A DNA stretch of 64,000 nucleotides, from assembly GCF_900105925.1 (NCBI RefSeq), contig NZ_LT629791.1, positions 992,001-1,056,000 of the forward strand. Direction: 5' to 3'. This DNA comes from Jiangella alkaliphila. GTDB lineage: Bacteria > Actinomycetota > Actinomycetes > Jiangellales > Jiangellaceae. A program made the position numbers and the translations under genes. This document shows positions 42,490 to 52,946 of this stretch, one piece after another; positions within the stretch are counted from its first letter, which is position 1, and each line of letters begins with the position of its first letter. The notes beneath the pieces are model-generated. The model was not told the DNA's origin, searched no databases, and worked only from the letters and a program-made list of their open reading frames with translations.

Positions 42490-43509
42490 TCACGGCACAG
42501 ACGGGGACAAGTCGGCGCTACGCAGTTCCGGAGCGATCATGCCGGCCCGTTTGACGGTGCGTAGCGCGACCGCGACGTCGGCGTGGATGAGCCCGGGCAG
42601 GTGGCCGACGGTCTCGGAGAGGAACTCGTAGAGCGCGCTGTCGCTGGCGACGGCGATCTCGCCGCACAGGTTCCGGTCGCCGGTGGTGGCCGCGATCATG
42701 ATGACGTTGCGGTGCCGGGCCAGGATCTCGCCGGCGATGCCGATCTTCGTCGGGTTGATGGTCAGCCAGACGAACGCGTTCACCGTCAGCCCCAGCACCT
42801 CCGGCTCGACGACGCAGCGCATGCGCAGCACGCCCTGCGCCATCAGCGCCTCGGTGCGCCGGCGGGCGGTGCTGGGCGTGACACCGCATCGGGCGGCGAG
42901 GTCCTGCCAGCTCGTCCGGCCGTCGTCGATGAGCGCGTCGACGAGCTGCTCGTCCAGCTCCGACATCGGCGCCGCGTCGTCGGGCTCGGGGTGCTCGCTC
43001 CACCGGTCGCGCCGTTCGGCCCGCAGCTCGGCGACGACGGTGTCGGGCAGCAGGCCGGGGTTCCAGCCGTGCGGGGTGGAGAAGCGGCGAATCACCTGAT
43101 TGCTGAACGTCGCCATGACGCCGTCGAACTGCGGCAGCCGGTGCATCATCAGCGCGTAGAGGTGCTCGTTGGACGTGTAGGCGACCTCCGCGACGCAGTC
43201 GACGCTGCCGGTCAGCACCTTGACCGAGCCGGTCTCGAGCCACTGCGCCAGCGGCAGCGCCAGGTCGTCGGCCGCGCCCGGCGCGCACCGCAGCCGCACG
43301 AACACCGACCGGGCCCGGTGGCTGATCTGCGAGTCGAGTGCGCCGACGACGCGCACGGCGCCGGTCCGCCGCAGCCGGGCAAGCCGCCGCGACACCGTCG
43401 CCTCGGAGCTGCGCACCGCCTGCCCGATGACGGCGTGGGTGGCCCGCGGGTTCGCGAGCAGGGCGGCGACGACCAGCCGGTCGAGTTCGTCGATCTTCAC
43501 CGATTTCAT
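42490..43509 (-). CDS. Tandem Lrp/AsnC-family transcriptional regulator
   Basis: A 339-residue regulator with two Lrp/AsnC units in one chain. Each has a helix-turn-helix: LDRLVVAALLANPRATHAVIGQAVRSSEATVSRRL in the first half and LDEQLVDALIDDGRTSWQDLAARCGVTPSTARRR in the second, each followed by an RAM-like ligand domain. Ordinary Lrp proteins are ~150 residues with one unit. Divergent from the sulfatase/importer operon across 122 bp, so it most likely controls it in response to an amino acid or sugar-derived ligand. Confidence 0.9.
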   Translation of the reverse strand: MKSVKIDELDRLVVAALLANPRATHAVIGQAVRSSEATVSRRLARLRRTGAVRVVGALDSQISHRARSVFVRLRCAPGAADDLALPLAQWLETGSVKVLTGSVDCVAEVAYTSNEHLYALMMHRLPQFDGVMATFSNQVIRRFSTPHGWNPGLLPDTVVAELRAERRDRWSEHPEPDDAAPMSELDEQLVDALIDDGRTSWQDLAARCGVTPSTARRRTEALMAQGVLRMRCVVEPEVLGLTVNAFVWLTINPTKIGIAGEILARHRNVIMIAATTGDRNLCGEIAVASDSALYEFLSETVGHLPGLIHADVAVALRTVKRAGMIAPELRSADLSPSVP

Positions 43510-43557
43510 CAGATCACCGTCTCGCGTTCACGATTCCTTGCATACCTTCTCCATTCG

Positions 43558-43587
43558 TTGACACCTTGAATCACATTTACCAACCAT
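43558..43587 (+). promoter_or_regulatory. Possible promoter of the sulfatase/importer operon
   Basis: A perfect -35 hexamer TTGACA (43558-43563) lies in an AT-richer divergent gap. The best -10 partner is AACCAT (43582-43587) at 18 nt spacing, which is poor, so an activator may be needed. The leader would be ~40 nt. Confidence 0.35.
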
Positions 43588-43631
43588 GGTGCCCCACATC
43601 TGCAGGCGCTCCATCGAGGAGGGACGGCAAC

Positions 43632-45038
43632 ATGTGGCGACGACCTCTGAGTGCACTGGCGGTGATCGGCCTGGTCGCGGCGGGGTGTTCCGGCGACGAC
43701 GACGGCGACAGCGCGGGCTCCGGCGAGGGTGACGGCGGCAGCATCACGCTGTGGACGGTCTACGACACCGCCGACCGGATCGCGACGATGCAGCAGGTGC
43801 TGGCCGACTTCACCGCAGAGTCCGGCATCGACGTCGAGCTGGTCGGCGTCAGCGCGCCCGACCTCTCCCAGGCGATGGTGTCGGCGGCCGCCGCCGGCGA
43901 CCTCCCCGACGTCGTCGTGCACGGCGTCGAGCTGGCCGCGGGCTGGGTCGCCGAGGGCATCCTCGACTCCGCCGTGGCCAGCGAGCTGATCGACGAGCTC
44001 GGCACCGACACGTTCAACGAGAGCGCGCTGAACCTCATCCGGGTCGAGGACGCCGAGGGCGAGTACGCCACCGTCCCGTCCGACGGCTGGGGCCAGATGA
44101 TCTTCTACCGGACCGACCTGTTCGACGCCGCCGGGCTGGAGGAGCCGACCAGCTACGAGGCCGTGCTGACCGCCGCCGAGCAGCTCAACGGGCAGAACGG
44201 CGGCTCCGGCTTCGCGATCGGCAGCACCGGCGGCGACGGCTTCACCATGCAGGTCTTCGAGCACGTCGCGCTGGCCAACGACTGCCAGCTGGTCGACGAC
44301 GAGGGCGAGGTGACGCTGGACAGCCCCGAGTGCGAGGAGGCGATCCAGTTCTACGTCGACCTCGCGCAGTACGCGCCCACCGGCGCCGGCGACGTCGACA
44401 CCACCCGGGCCAACTACCTGGCCGGGCAGACGGCGATGACGTCGTGGTCGCCGCACCTGCTGGACGAGTTGGCCGGCCTGTTCCCGGACACGCCGCTGAC
44501 CTGTGCCGACTGTGCCAACGACCAGCAGTGGCTGGTCGACCGCACCACGATGCTGCCGCTGTTCCAGGGTCCGTCCGGCGACGAGCCGACCCAGTTCGGC
44601 CTGACCATCAACCTGGGCATCACGACGTCCGCCGACACCGAGCCGGCCAGCGAGCTGGTGCGGTACCTGCTCGGCGACGGGTACATGGGGTTCCTGTCCA
44701 TCTCGCCCGAGGGCCGGTTCCCGATGCGCACCGGCCCGGAGGCCGGCGACACGTCCTACGTCGACGGCTGGACCGGCCTGGCCGTGGGTTCGGGGCAGGA
44801 GCAGCTCAGCGTCGGCGAGCTGTACGGCGACGACGCGGTCCAGACCATCACCGAGGGCGCCACCGGGTTCGAGCGCTGGGGCTTCCCGCAGGGTCAGGGC
44901 GCGCTGGTCACCGCGATGTACGGCGACCTCGAGCTGACGAACATCCTGCGCGACGCGCTGGACGGCACCATCACGGCGGCCGAGGCGGCCGCGCAGATGG
45001 ACGAGAGCGCCACGCAGCTCCAGTCCGAACTGGGCTGA
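43632..45038 (+). CDS. Sugar ABC transporter substrate-binding lipoprotein (second cluster)
   Basis: A 468-residue family 1 binding protein. The signal peptide ends in the lipobox VAAGC, making Cys18 or so the lipidated residue, followed by an acidic Gly-rich linker. The mature region opens SITLWTVYDTADRI and includes FYRTDLFDAAGLEEPTSYEAV. Two Cys pairs (NDCQLV...SPEC and TCADC) suggest disulfides outside the cell. It should capture the glycan fragment for the following permeases. ATG with GAGGAGG upstream. Confidence 0.93.
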   Translation: MWRRPLSALAVIGLVAAGCSGDDDGDSAGSGEGDGGSITLWTVYDTADRIATMQQVLADFTAESGIDVELVGVSAPDLSQAMVSAAAAGDLPDVVVHGVELAAGWVAEGILDSAVASELIDELGTDTFNESALNLIRVEDAEGEYATVPSDGWGQMIFYRTDLFDAAGLEEPTSYEAVLTAAEQLNGQNGGSGFAIGSTGGDGFTMQVFEHVALANDCQLVDDEGEVTLDSPECEEAIQFYVDLAQYAPTGAGDVDTTRANYLAGQTAMTSWSPHLLDELAGLFPDTPLTCADCANDQQWLVDRTTMLPLFQGPSGDEPTQFGLTINLGITTSADTEPASELVRYLLGDGYMGFLSISPEGRFPMRTGPEAGDTSYVDGWTGLAVGSGQEQLSVGELYGDDAVQTITEGATGFERWGFPQGQGALVTAMYGDLELTNILRDALDGTITAAEAAAQMDESATQLQSELG

Positions 45039-45043
45039 GGCCC

Positions 45044-46078
45044 GTGGCCTCCGGACCGATCGCCCCGTCCGCCGCGGACACCGAGCCGGCCGGCACCGGC
45101 GACGGTGGCCCGCGGCGCGGCGGGCGCCGTGGCCGCCGCGGCGGCGGGCCGTCGCTGCGCACCCGCGAGTCGCGCGCCGGCCTCGTCCTGGTCAGCCCGA
45201 CGGTCCTGATCGTCCTGCTGGTGGTCGTGCTGCCGTTCCTGTGGACGATCGTCATGTCGTTCCAGCGGCTGCGGCTGATCGACCTGCAGAACGTCTTCGA
45301 CATCACGCTGACGCTGCGCAACTTCGAGACGGTCCTGGGCAGCGCGGACCTGTGGGAGATGGTCCGCACGACGCTGATCTACTCGATCGGCGGGACGGTG
45401 CTGTCGATCGGCGCCGGGCTGGCGACCGCGCTGGCGTTGCGGCAGCGGTTCCCCGGCCGCATGATCATCCGGGCGTTCGTGCTGGTGCCGTACGTCATCC
45501 CGGTGGTGTCCGCGGCGCTGGTCTGGCGGACGCTGCTGAACCCGCAGTTCGGGCCGGTCAACGTGTTCGGCGTCGACGTGCTCGGCTGGGACCAGCCGAT
45601 CGGGTTCCTCAGCGAGCGGTTCCACCACGTCGAACTGTTCGGCGTCGGGTTCGACGCGCCGATCGCGCTGCTCACCGTCATCGTGTTCGAGGCGTGGAAG
45701 ACGTTCCCGCTGGCGTTCCTGTTCATCCTGGCCCGGCTGCAGGGCATGCCGCGCGACCTGGAGGAGGCGGCGCGCGTCGACGGCGCCACCCCGCTGCAGC
45801 GCTTCCGCTACATCGTCGCTCCGCAGCTGTCCGGCGTCATCGCGCTGCTGGTGCTGCTGCGGTTCATCTGGACGTTCCAGAACTTCAACGACGTGTACCT
45901 GCTGACCCGTGGCGCCGCCGGCACCGAGGTGGTCGCGGTGCAGGTGTACCAGTACCTGGTCGCCCGCAACGACGTCGGCGGCGCGGCCGCGCTCGGCCTG
46001 CTGATGTCCGTCGTGCTGATCATCGCCTTCGCCGTCTACTACCGGTACGGCGTGCTCAAGCAGGAGGCGGAGGTCTGA
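45044..46078 (+). CDS. Sugar ABC transporter permease (MalF type, second cluster)
   Basis: A 344-residue permease with six predicted helices and the EAA loop DLEEAARVDGATPLQRFRYI. The first ~45 residues are a Gly/Arg-rich cytoplasmic extension before the first helix (GLVLVSPTVLIVLLVVVLPFL). The GTG start is 5 nt after the binding-protein stop. Its stop overlaps the next ATG (TGATG), so translation is coupled. Confidence 0.92.
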   Translation: MASGPIAPSAADTEPAGTGDGGPRRGGRRGRRGGGPSLRTRESRAGLVLVSPTVLIVLLVVVLPFLWTIVMSFQRLRLIDLQNVFDITLTLRNFETVLGSADLWEMVRTTLIYSIGGTVLSIGAGLATALALRQRFPGRMIIRAFVLVPYVIPVVSAALVWRTLLNPQFGPVNVFGVDVLGWDQPIGFLSERFHHVELFGVGFDAPIALLTVIVFEAWKTFPLAFLFILARLQGMPRDLEEAARVDGATPLQRFRYIVAPQLSGVIALLVLLRFIWTFQNFNDVYLLTRGAAGTEVVAVQVYQYLVARNDVGGAAALGLLMSVVLIIAFAVYYRYGVLKQEAEV

Positions 46079-46941
46079 TGGCGTCGCGCGAGGTGGTCGA
46101 GACGCGCGTCCTCGGGGTCGCGCGGGTGCTCTGGCTGGCGTTCATCATGGTCGCCTGCATCCTGCCGCTGTTCTACATGCTGCTGCTGTCGGTACGGCCG
46201 CTGCAGGCCGTGCTGCAGGACCCGCTCGGCGTGCCGTCGCCCAGCGAGCTGAACCTGGAGGCGTACCGGCGGGTCGTCGCCTCGCCGGAGGACGGCGGCT
46301 ACGGCCTGCTCTCGTTCTTCGGCAACTCGCTGATCGTCGCGCTCGGCTCCGTCGTGGCGACCGTGCTGGTGTCGGTGCTCGGCGCGTATGCCGCGACCCG
46401 GCTGCGCTTCCCGGGCAAGAACGTCGTCAACGTCTCGTTCTTCGCCGTCTACATGTTCCCCGGCATCGTCATGGCGATCCCGCTGTTCGTGCTGTTCTCG
46501 CGGCTCGGGCTGCGCGGCGAGCTGCCGGCGCTGATCGTCATCTACCTGGCGTCGACGGTGCCGGTGTCGGTGTACATGCTGCGCAACTACTTCCGGTCCA
46601 TCCCGAAGGGACTGGAGGACGCGGCGATGGTCGACGGCTGCAACCGGGTCCAGGTGATCGTCCGGATCGTGCTGCCGCTGGCGATGCCGTCGATCGCCGC
46701 GACCTCGCTCTACGTGTTCATGATCGCCTGGAACGAGTACCTGTTCGCGCTGCTCTTCCTGCTGGAGAGCCGGGACAATTGGACGGTCTCGCTCGGCCTG
46801 GCACAGCTGGACGACATCAGCGTGTCGGCGACCGTCCTGATGGCGGGGTCGGTGCTGCTGACGCTGCCGGTCATCGCGCTGTTCTTCGCCGCCGAGCGTC
46901 TGCTGGTCGAGGGCCTCACCGCCGGGGCCGAGAAAGGGTGA
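46078..46941 (+). CDS. Sugar ABC transporter permease (MalG type, second cluster)
   Basis: A 287-residue permease with six predicted helices, the EAA loop GLEDAAMVDGCNRVQVIVRI and the C-terminal AERLLVEGLTAGAEKG typical of MalG-like proteins. Overlaps the preceding permease by one nucleotide of TGATG. Together they form the membrane channel of a carbohydrate importer lacking its own ATPase gene. Confidence 0.93.
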   Translation: MASREVVETRVLGVARVLWLAFIMVACILPLFYMLLLSVRPLQAVLQDPLGVPSPSELNLEAYRRVVASPEDGGYGLLSFFGNSLIVALGSVVATVLVSVLGAYAATRLRFPGKNVVNVSFFAVYMFPGIVMAIPLFVLFSRLGLRGELPALIVIYLASTVPVSVYMLRNYFRSIPKGLEDAAMVDGCNRVQVIVRIVLPLAMPSIAATSLYVFMIAWNEYLFALLFLLESRDNWTVSLGLAQLDDISVSATVLMAGSVLLTLPVIALFFAAERLLVEGLTAGAEKG

Positions 46942-46943
46942 GC

Positions 46944-48239
46944 ATGACGGACTTCGACGCGCCGGTGCGGCTGCTGGTGATCGGCGCCGGCAGCCGGGGC
47001 GGCAACGCCTACGCCGGCTGGTGCCTGCAGCATCCCGGGACGGCCGTGGTCACCGGCCTCGCCGACCGCGACGAGGCGCGGCTGGCCGGCGTCGGCGACG
47101 CGCACGGCGTGCCGGCGCAGCACCGCTACACCGACTGGCGGGCGGCGCTGTCCCGTCCGGGTCCCTGGGACGCCGTCGTCGTCGCCACCCCGGACCGCAT
47201 GCACGTCGACCCGACGCTGCGGGCGCTGGAGCTCGGCTTCGACGTGCTGCTGGAGAAGCCGATCGCGCCGACGCCGAGCGAGCTGGACCGGCTGATCGCC
47301 GCCGCGAAGGACCGGCCCGGCGCGATCACCGTCTCGCACGTCATGCGCTACACGTCGTTCTTCAACGCGCTCAAGCGGCTGCTGGACGAGGGCCGCATCG
47401 GCGAGCTGCAAGGCGTCGAGCACGCCGAGCACATCGCGTACTGGCACTACGCGCACAGCTACGTCCGCGGCAACTGGCACCGGACCGCCGACTCCAGCCC
47501 GATGCTGCTGGCCAAGGCATGCCACGACCTCGACATCCTGCGCTGGCTGGTCGGCTCGCCGTGCATCGCGGTGTCCTCGTTCGGGGACCGGCGGCACTTC
47601 CGCATCGAGAACGCGCCGCCCGGCTCCACCGATCGCTGCATCGACGGGTGCGCCGTCGCGGCGACCTGCCCGTACAACGCGCACCGGTTCTACGTCGAGC
47701 AGCTGGCCGGCGTCGACACCTGGCCGGTCTCGGTCATCACCAGCGACCCGTCGCCGGAGGGCCGGTTGAAGGCGCTGCGCGAGACCGACTACGGCCGCTG
47801 CGTCTACCGCATGGACAACGACGTCGTCGACCACCAGACGACCTCGCTGCGCTACGCCAACGGCGTGACGGCGTCGCTGGTCGTGTCGGCGTTCACCGAG
47901 AAGAACACCCGGATCATCACGCTGATGGGCAGCCACGGCGAGATCAACGCCGACCTCGAGGCCGGCCGCATCGAGGTGGTCCGGTTCGGCGACTCCGCAC
48001 CTGACGTCGCCGGCCTGCCGCCCGCCGCCCGGCACGTCGAGCAGATCGCCGACGATCGCGCCGGGCACTCCGGCGGCGACGCCGGGCTGATGGCCGACTT
48101 CGCCGAGCGGATCCGCCGGCGCCGGGCCGGCCTGCCGGTGCAGGCCGCGCCGAGCGCGTTCGAGGAGAGCCTCGAGAGCCACTGGGTCGCGTTCGCGGCC
48201 GAGCGGTCGCGGCAGAACGGTACCGTCGAGTACCTATGA
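46944..48239 (+). CDS. Gfo/Idh/MocA-family oxidoreductase
   Basis: A 431-residue NAD(P)-dependent sugar dehydrogenase. The Rossmann start is VRLLVIGAGSRGGNAYAGW, the family motif LLEKPIAPTPSEL carries the catalytic Lys, and the region around KACHDLDILRWLVG holds the substrate-contact His-Asp. A Cys-rich loop DRCIDGCAVAATCPYNA is common in one subgroup. Typical substrates are inositols, amino sugars and modified hexoses. Preceded by AAGGGTGAG and followed by the sulfatase with a 4-bp overlap, so it probably oxidises a sugar released in this pathway. Confidence 0.92.
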   Translation: MTDFDAPVRLLVIGAGSRGGNAYAGWCLQHPGTAVVTGLADRDEARLAGVGDAHGVPAQHRYTDWRAALSRPGPWDAVVVATPDRMHVDPTLRALELGFDVLLEKPIAPTPSELDRLIAAAKDRPGAITVSHVMRYTSFFNALKRLLDEGRIGELQGVEHAEHIAYWHYAHSYVRGNWHRTADSSPMLLAKACHDLDILRWLVGSPCIAVSSFGDRRHFRIENAPPGSTDRCIDGCAVAATCPYNAHRFYVEQLAGVDTWPVSVITSDPSPEGRLKALRETDYGRCVYRMDNDVVDHQTTSLRYANGVTASLVVSAFTEKNTRIITLMGSHGEINADLEAGRIEVVRFGDSAPDVAGLPPAARHVEQIADDRAGHSGGDAGLMADFAERIRRRRAGLPVQAAPSAFEESLESHWVAFAAERSRQNGTVEYL

Positions 48240-49684
48240 CACCGGACCGGCCGAACCTGCTGCTCGTCACCACCGACCAGCAGCGCCGCGACACCGTCGG
48301 CCCGCGGTCGCCGTCGTTCCTGCGCACGCCGCACCTGGACCAACTGGCGCGCGAGGGGATCCGGTTCGACGCCGCGTACGCGTCGACGCCGGTGTGCGTG
48401 CCGTCGCGGGTCACGCTGCTCACCGGGCAGTCGGCGCTGCGGCACGGCATGACGCACAACGGCCGCACCTGCGACGTGCTGGCGCCGGGCGCGCCGACGC
48501 TACCGGCCCGGCTGGGCGCGCTCGGGTACGCGACCGTCGGCATCGGGAAGATGCACTTCACGCCGCCGCGGGCGCACCACGGCTTCGAGCAGCTGATCCT
48601 GCCCGACGACTACTACCGGACCGGTGTGCCGGCGATGCGGCACGGGCTCGGGCAGAACGAGCTGTCGCCGGGCATGGCGACCGTCCCGGAGGCGGAGACG
48701 CTGACGTCGTGGCTGTCCGAGCGGGCGGTCGAGCACATCCGGTACCGCCGCGACCCGACCCGGCCGTTGTTCCTGTGGCTGTCCTACAGCAAGCCGCACC
48801 CGCCGCTGGACCCGCCCGAGCCGTACTACTCGATGTACCGTGACGCGTCGATCCCCGCGCCGGTCGTGGGCGACTGGGCCGGCGACGACGCGCCGGCCGC
48901 GTTCCGGCGGCAGCGGCACCGCGGCTCGTTCGACCTGCTGGACTCTTCGACGGTCCGGGCGGCACGCGCTGCGTACTACGGACTGGTGACGCAGCTGGAC
49001 TACAACCTCGGCCGGGTGCTGGCCGCGTTGCAGGACGCCGGCGAGCTGACCCGCACGACGATCGTGTTCACGTCGGACCACGGCGAGTTCCTCGGCGACC
49101 ACGGCACCGGCAACAAGGTGTTCTTCCACGAGGCGTCGGCGGGCGTGCCGATGATCGTGCGGCCGGCGGCGGGTACGTCGTCCGTGCCGCCCGGGACCGT
49201 GGTGCAGACACCGGTGACGCTGGCCGACGTGCTGCCGACGTTCGTGGCGGCGGCCGGCGGGCCGGTTCCGCCTGACGTCGACGGGACGGACCTCGTCGCG
49301 CTGGCCGCCTCCGAGCATCGGGAGCGGGTCGTCGTGGGCCTGGCCGGCGGTGACGCCGGGCCGCCGGGGCTGCCGTACTACCTCGCCATGACCGACGGGC
49401 GGCACAAGTACGTCTGGTATCCGGAAGGACCGGCGCAGCAGCTGTTCGACCTCGCGTCCGACCCGGACGAGCGGCACGACCTCGCGGGCTCCGCGGCGGA
49501 CGGCGACCTGGCCGGCTGGCGCGACCGCCTCGTCGCGGCGATCACTGACGCCGGCGGCGCCCACCACCTCGACGCCGGCCAGCTGCCCGCCGTCGCGCCG
49601 CTGAACGACACCGTCGCCGAACAGCGCGCGAGCGGCTGGCCCGGCTACCACACCGAGGCCTTCCACCTCGACGTCCGGCACTGA
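48236..49684 (+). CDS. Type I sulfatase (formylglycine-dependent)
   Basis: A 482-residue sulfatase. The signature CVPSRVTLLTG contains Cys54, which must be converted to formylglycine by a maturase (FGE) encoded elsewhere. Metal ligands appear in TTDQQRRDTV near the N-terminus and FTSDHGEFLGDHG. No signal peptide is present, so desulfation happens in the cytoplasm after uptake of a sulfated oligosaccharide or monosaccharide. The ATG overlaps the dehydrogenase stop (ATGA). It resembles arylsulfatase A/N-sulfoglucosamine sulfohydrolase-type proteins; phosphonate or phosphodiester hydrolases share the fold. Confidence 0.92.
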   Translation: MTPDRPNLLLVTTDQQRRDTVGPRSPSFLRTPHLDQLAREGIRFDAAYASTPVCVPSRVTLLTGQSALRHGMTHNGRTCDVLAPGAPTLPARLGALGYATVGIGKMHFTPPRAHHGFEQLILPDDYYRTGVPAMRHGLGQNELSPGMATVPEAETLTSWLSERAVEHIRYRRDPTRPLFLWLSYSKPHPPLDPPEPYYSMYRDASIPAPVVGDWAGDDAPAAFRRQRHRGSFDLLDSSTVRAARAAYYGLVTQLDYNLGRVLAALQDAGELTRTTIVFTSDHGEFLGDHGTGNKVFFHEASAGVPMIVRPAAGTSSVPPGTVVQTPVTLADVLPTFVAAAGGPVPPDVDGTDLVALAASEHRERVVVGLAGGDAGPPGLPYYLAMTDGRHKYVWYPEGPAQQLFDLASDPDERHDLAGSAADGDLAGWRDRLVAAITDAGGAHHLDAGQLPAVAPLNDTVAEQRASGWPGYHTEAFHLDVRH

Positions 49685-49695
49685 CCACCGCGTCT

Positions 49696-49766
49696 CCCCC
49701 TTTGCAATGAGCACCTATACGCACCACCCACGCGTGGTGCGTATAGGTGCTCATTGCAAAAGGGGG
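49696..49766. terminator. 27-bp exact hairpin between convergent genes
   Basis: Positions 49701-49727 are the exact complement of 49734-49760, with a 6-nt loop. Outside the stem, CCCCC (49696-49700) can pair with GGGGG (49762-49766) across one bulged A, so the dyad spans 71 bp. The stem lies between the sulfatase stop and the sigma factor stop, which it touches. There is no U run, so it may act as a structural barrier, a 3' end protector or a repeat element rather than a textbook terminator. Confidence 0.75.
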
Positions 49767-50705
49767 TCAGGGGAGTTCGGCGGGGAGGTCGAACGCGGGG
49801 AACAGCTCCGGGCCGAACGTGGTGACCTCGGCGATCAGGCCGTCCTCGACCCGGAGAACGTCGAGCTTGAACGCGGCGAACCCGCTCGCGCCGGGAGCGC
49901 GCAGGTAGCACGCGGCGGCCGGCATCCGGTTGGCGCTGGTCGGCAGCAGCCGCCACTCGCCGTGCTCGGCCGCGGCGGCGTGCAGGGGCGCCAGTGCGGC
50001 CCAGCCGTCGAAGCAGACCGGCTGCGGAGGCATGGTGACCCGGATGTCGTCGCGCACCAGCGCCGCCATCTGCGTGGCGTCGGGGCGCTCGGACAGGACG
50101 ATGTAGCGGTCCAGCAGGTCGCGCTCGTCGGCGCTGAGGCCGGTGCGGGGCGTGCTCGCCGGCGACGGCTGCTCGCGCTGCAGCGTCGCGCGGGCCCGCT
50201 GCAGGGCGCTGTTCACCGTCGGCACCGTCGTCTCGAGGATGGCCGCTGTCTCGGCGGCCGACCAGCCGATGGCGTCGCGCATCACCAGCACGGCGCGCTG
50301 CTGCGCGGGCAGCAGCTGCATGGTCGCGATGAACGCCAGCTCGATGGTCTCTCGTCCGACGACGACGGCGTCCGGTTCCTCCGTGCGCGGGGCGGCCTGG
50401 TCGAGCAGCACGTCGGGGTACGGCTGCAGCCACGGCACCTCGGCGAACGAGCTCAGCTGCTCGGGCCGGCGCGAGCGCTTGCGCAGCTGGTCGAGGCAGG
50501 CGTTGGTCGCGATGCGGTAGAGCCAGGCGCGCAGGTTGCTGCCTGGCTCGAAGGTGTCGCGGTGCGTCCAGGCCCGCAGCAGCGCCTCCTGCAGCACCTC
50601 CTCGGCGTCGTCGAAGGAGCCGAGCATGCGGTAGCAGTGCACGTGCAGCTCGCGCCGATGCTCCTGGATGGCTGCCGAGAAGTCGTCCATCGGGACATTC
50701 TGCAT
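49767..50705 (-). CDS. ECF sigma factor with SnoaL-like C-terminal domain
   Basis: A 312-residue sigma factor. Region 2 is CYRMLGSFDDAEEVLQEALLRAWTHRDTFEPGSNLRAWLYRIATNACLD; region 4 is LPAQQRAVLVMRDAIGWSAAETAAILETTVPTVNSALQRAR. After it an NTF2/SnoaL-like domain of ~120 residues (SERPDATQMAALVRDDIRVTMPPQP...) replaces an anti-sigma partner, as in the SigG/SigJ-like actinobacterial groups. The frame is open to 50786; ATG 50705, with GGGGCGAC ahead, avoids overlap with the divergent gene. Confidence 0.88.
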   Translation of the reverse strand: MQNVPMDDFSAAIQEHRRELHVHCYRMLGSFDDAEEVLQEALLRAWTHRDTFEPGSNLRAWLYRIATNACLDQLRKRSRRPEQLSSFAEVPWLQPYPDVLLDQAAPRTEEPDAVVVGRETIELAFIATMQLLPAQQRAVLVMRDAIGWSAAETAAILETTVPTVNSALQRARATLQREQPSPASTPRTGLSADERDLLDRYIVLSERPDATQMAALVRDDIRVTMPPQPVCFDGWAALAPLHAAAAEHGEWRLLPTSANRMPAAACYLRAPGASGFAAFKLDVLRVEDGLIAEVTTFGPELFPAFDLPAELP

Positions 50706-50757
50706 TTCGTCGCCCCGGGACCGATGAGTCGGCGCGCGCGGCGTCGTTACAGGGGGC

Positions 50758-51325
50758 ATGAACACACTCACCCTGGACATCAGCATCTCCCTCGACGGCT
50801 ACATCGCGGCGGCCGGCCGGACCCCCGAGGAGCCCCTCGGGCGCGGCGGCGAGCGCCTGCACGACTGGATCCGCACCGAGAGCGGCGGTGACCTGCTGAC
50901 CGAGGCGGTCGCCGGGCTCGGCGCCGTCATCACCGGCCGGCGCACCTACGACGACTCGCTCCCGGGATGGGGCGCCGACGGTCCCTCGGGGCCGGCCCGG
51001 CGACCGGTCGTCGTCCTGACGCACGAGGTTCCGGCGGAGTCGCCCGAGACCGGCGTGTACTCGTTCGTCACCAGCGGCATCGAGGACGCGCTCGCCCAGG
51101 CCCGAGACGCGGCCGGCGACGGCGCGGTCTGCGTCATGGGCGGCGCCGACATCGCCCGCCAGTACATCGCCGCCGGGCTGGTCGACGAGATCTCCCTGCA
51201 CGTGGTGCCGGTGCTGTTCGGCGACGGCACGCCGTTGTTCGACCGGACCGGCGACGGACACGTCGAACTGGAGCCCGTGAGCGCGGTGCACACCGAGGCG
51301 GCCACGCACGTGCTCTATCGCGTGC

Positions 51326-51333
<8 letters not shown>
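50758..51333 (+). CDS. Dihydrofolate reductase family protein (RibD C-terminal type)
   Basis: A 191-residue reductase. It begins LTLDISISLDGYIAA and has the family's ITGRRTYDDSLPGWG and GAVCVMGGADIARQYIAAGLVDEISLHVVPVLFGDGTPLF. This RibD_C fold uses NADPH; most such stand-alone proteins are not true DHFRs, and their substrates are unknown. Divergent from the SnoaL-ECF sigma factor, which may control it. Its last 8 bp overlap the convergent sigma gene. Confidence 0.9.
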
Positions 51334-52536
<1,203 letters not shown>

Positions 52537-52540
<4 letters not shown>

Positions 52541-52896
52541 AGATCGGGCGGGGCGTCCATCGCCGGGCGGACCTCCAGCCGCTCGGAGTACTGGACGATC
52601 TGCCCGGCCAGCTCGAGGACCCGCTCCTCGCTCTCGACGTCGACCACCCAGAAGCCGATCAGCGACTCCTTCGCCTCGGCGAACGGGCCGTCGGTGGCGA
52701 CCGGCAGGCCGTCCTGCAGGCGCACGGTCTTCGCCGTGCGGGGGTCGGCCAGGCCCTGCTGGAAGACCAGCTCGCCGGAGGCCTCGAGGTCCTTGTCCAA
52801 CTGGACCATGAAGCCGATCATCTCCTCGATCCACTCCTTCGAGCGGGTGGCCATCGTGGTCTCGACGTCGCCGAACATCATCAGCATGTACTTCAT
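52537..52896 (-). CDS. YCII-related (DGPF) protein
   Basis: A 119-residue dimeric alpha-beta-barrel protein with KYMLMMFGD at the start and the ATDGPFAEAKESLIGFWVVDVES segment that gives DGPF proteins their name. A His/Asp-dependent enzymatic role is presumed for YCII domains but undemonstrated. It forms a two-gene unit with the ECF42-like sigma factor. ATG with GGGAG upstream; a candidate ECF42 promoter lies 51-77 nt further up. Confidence 0.9.
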
Positions 52897-52946
52897 CGGG
52901 TCGCTCCCGTCTCGTGGGCGCCGTTTCGGGGCGCTCTCGGCAGTGG

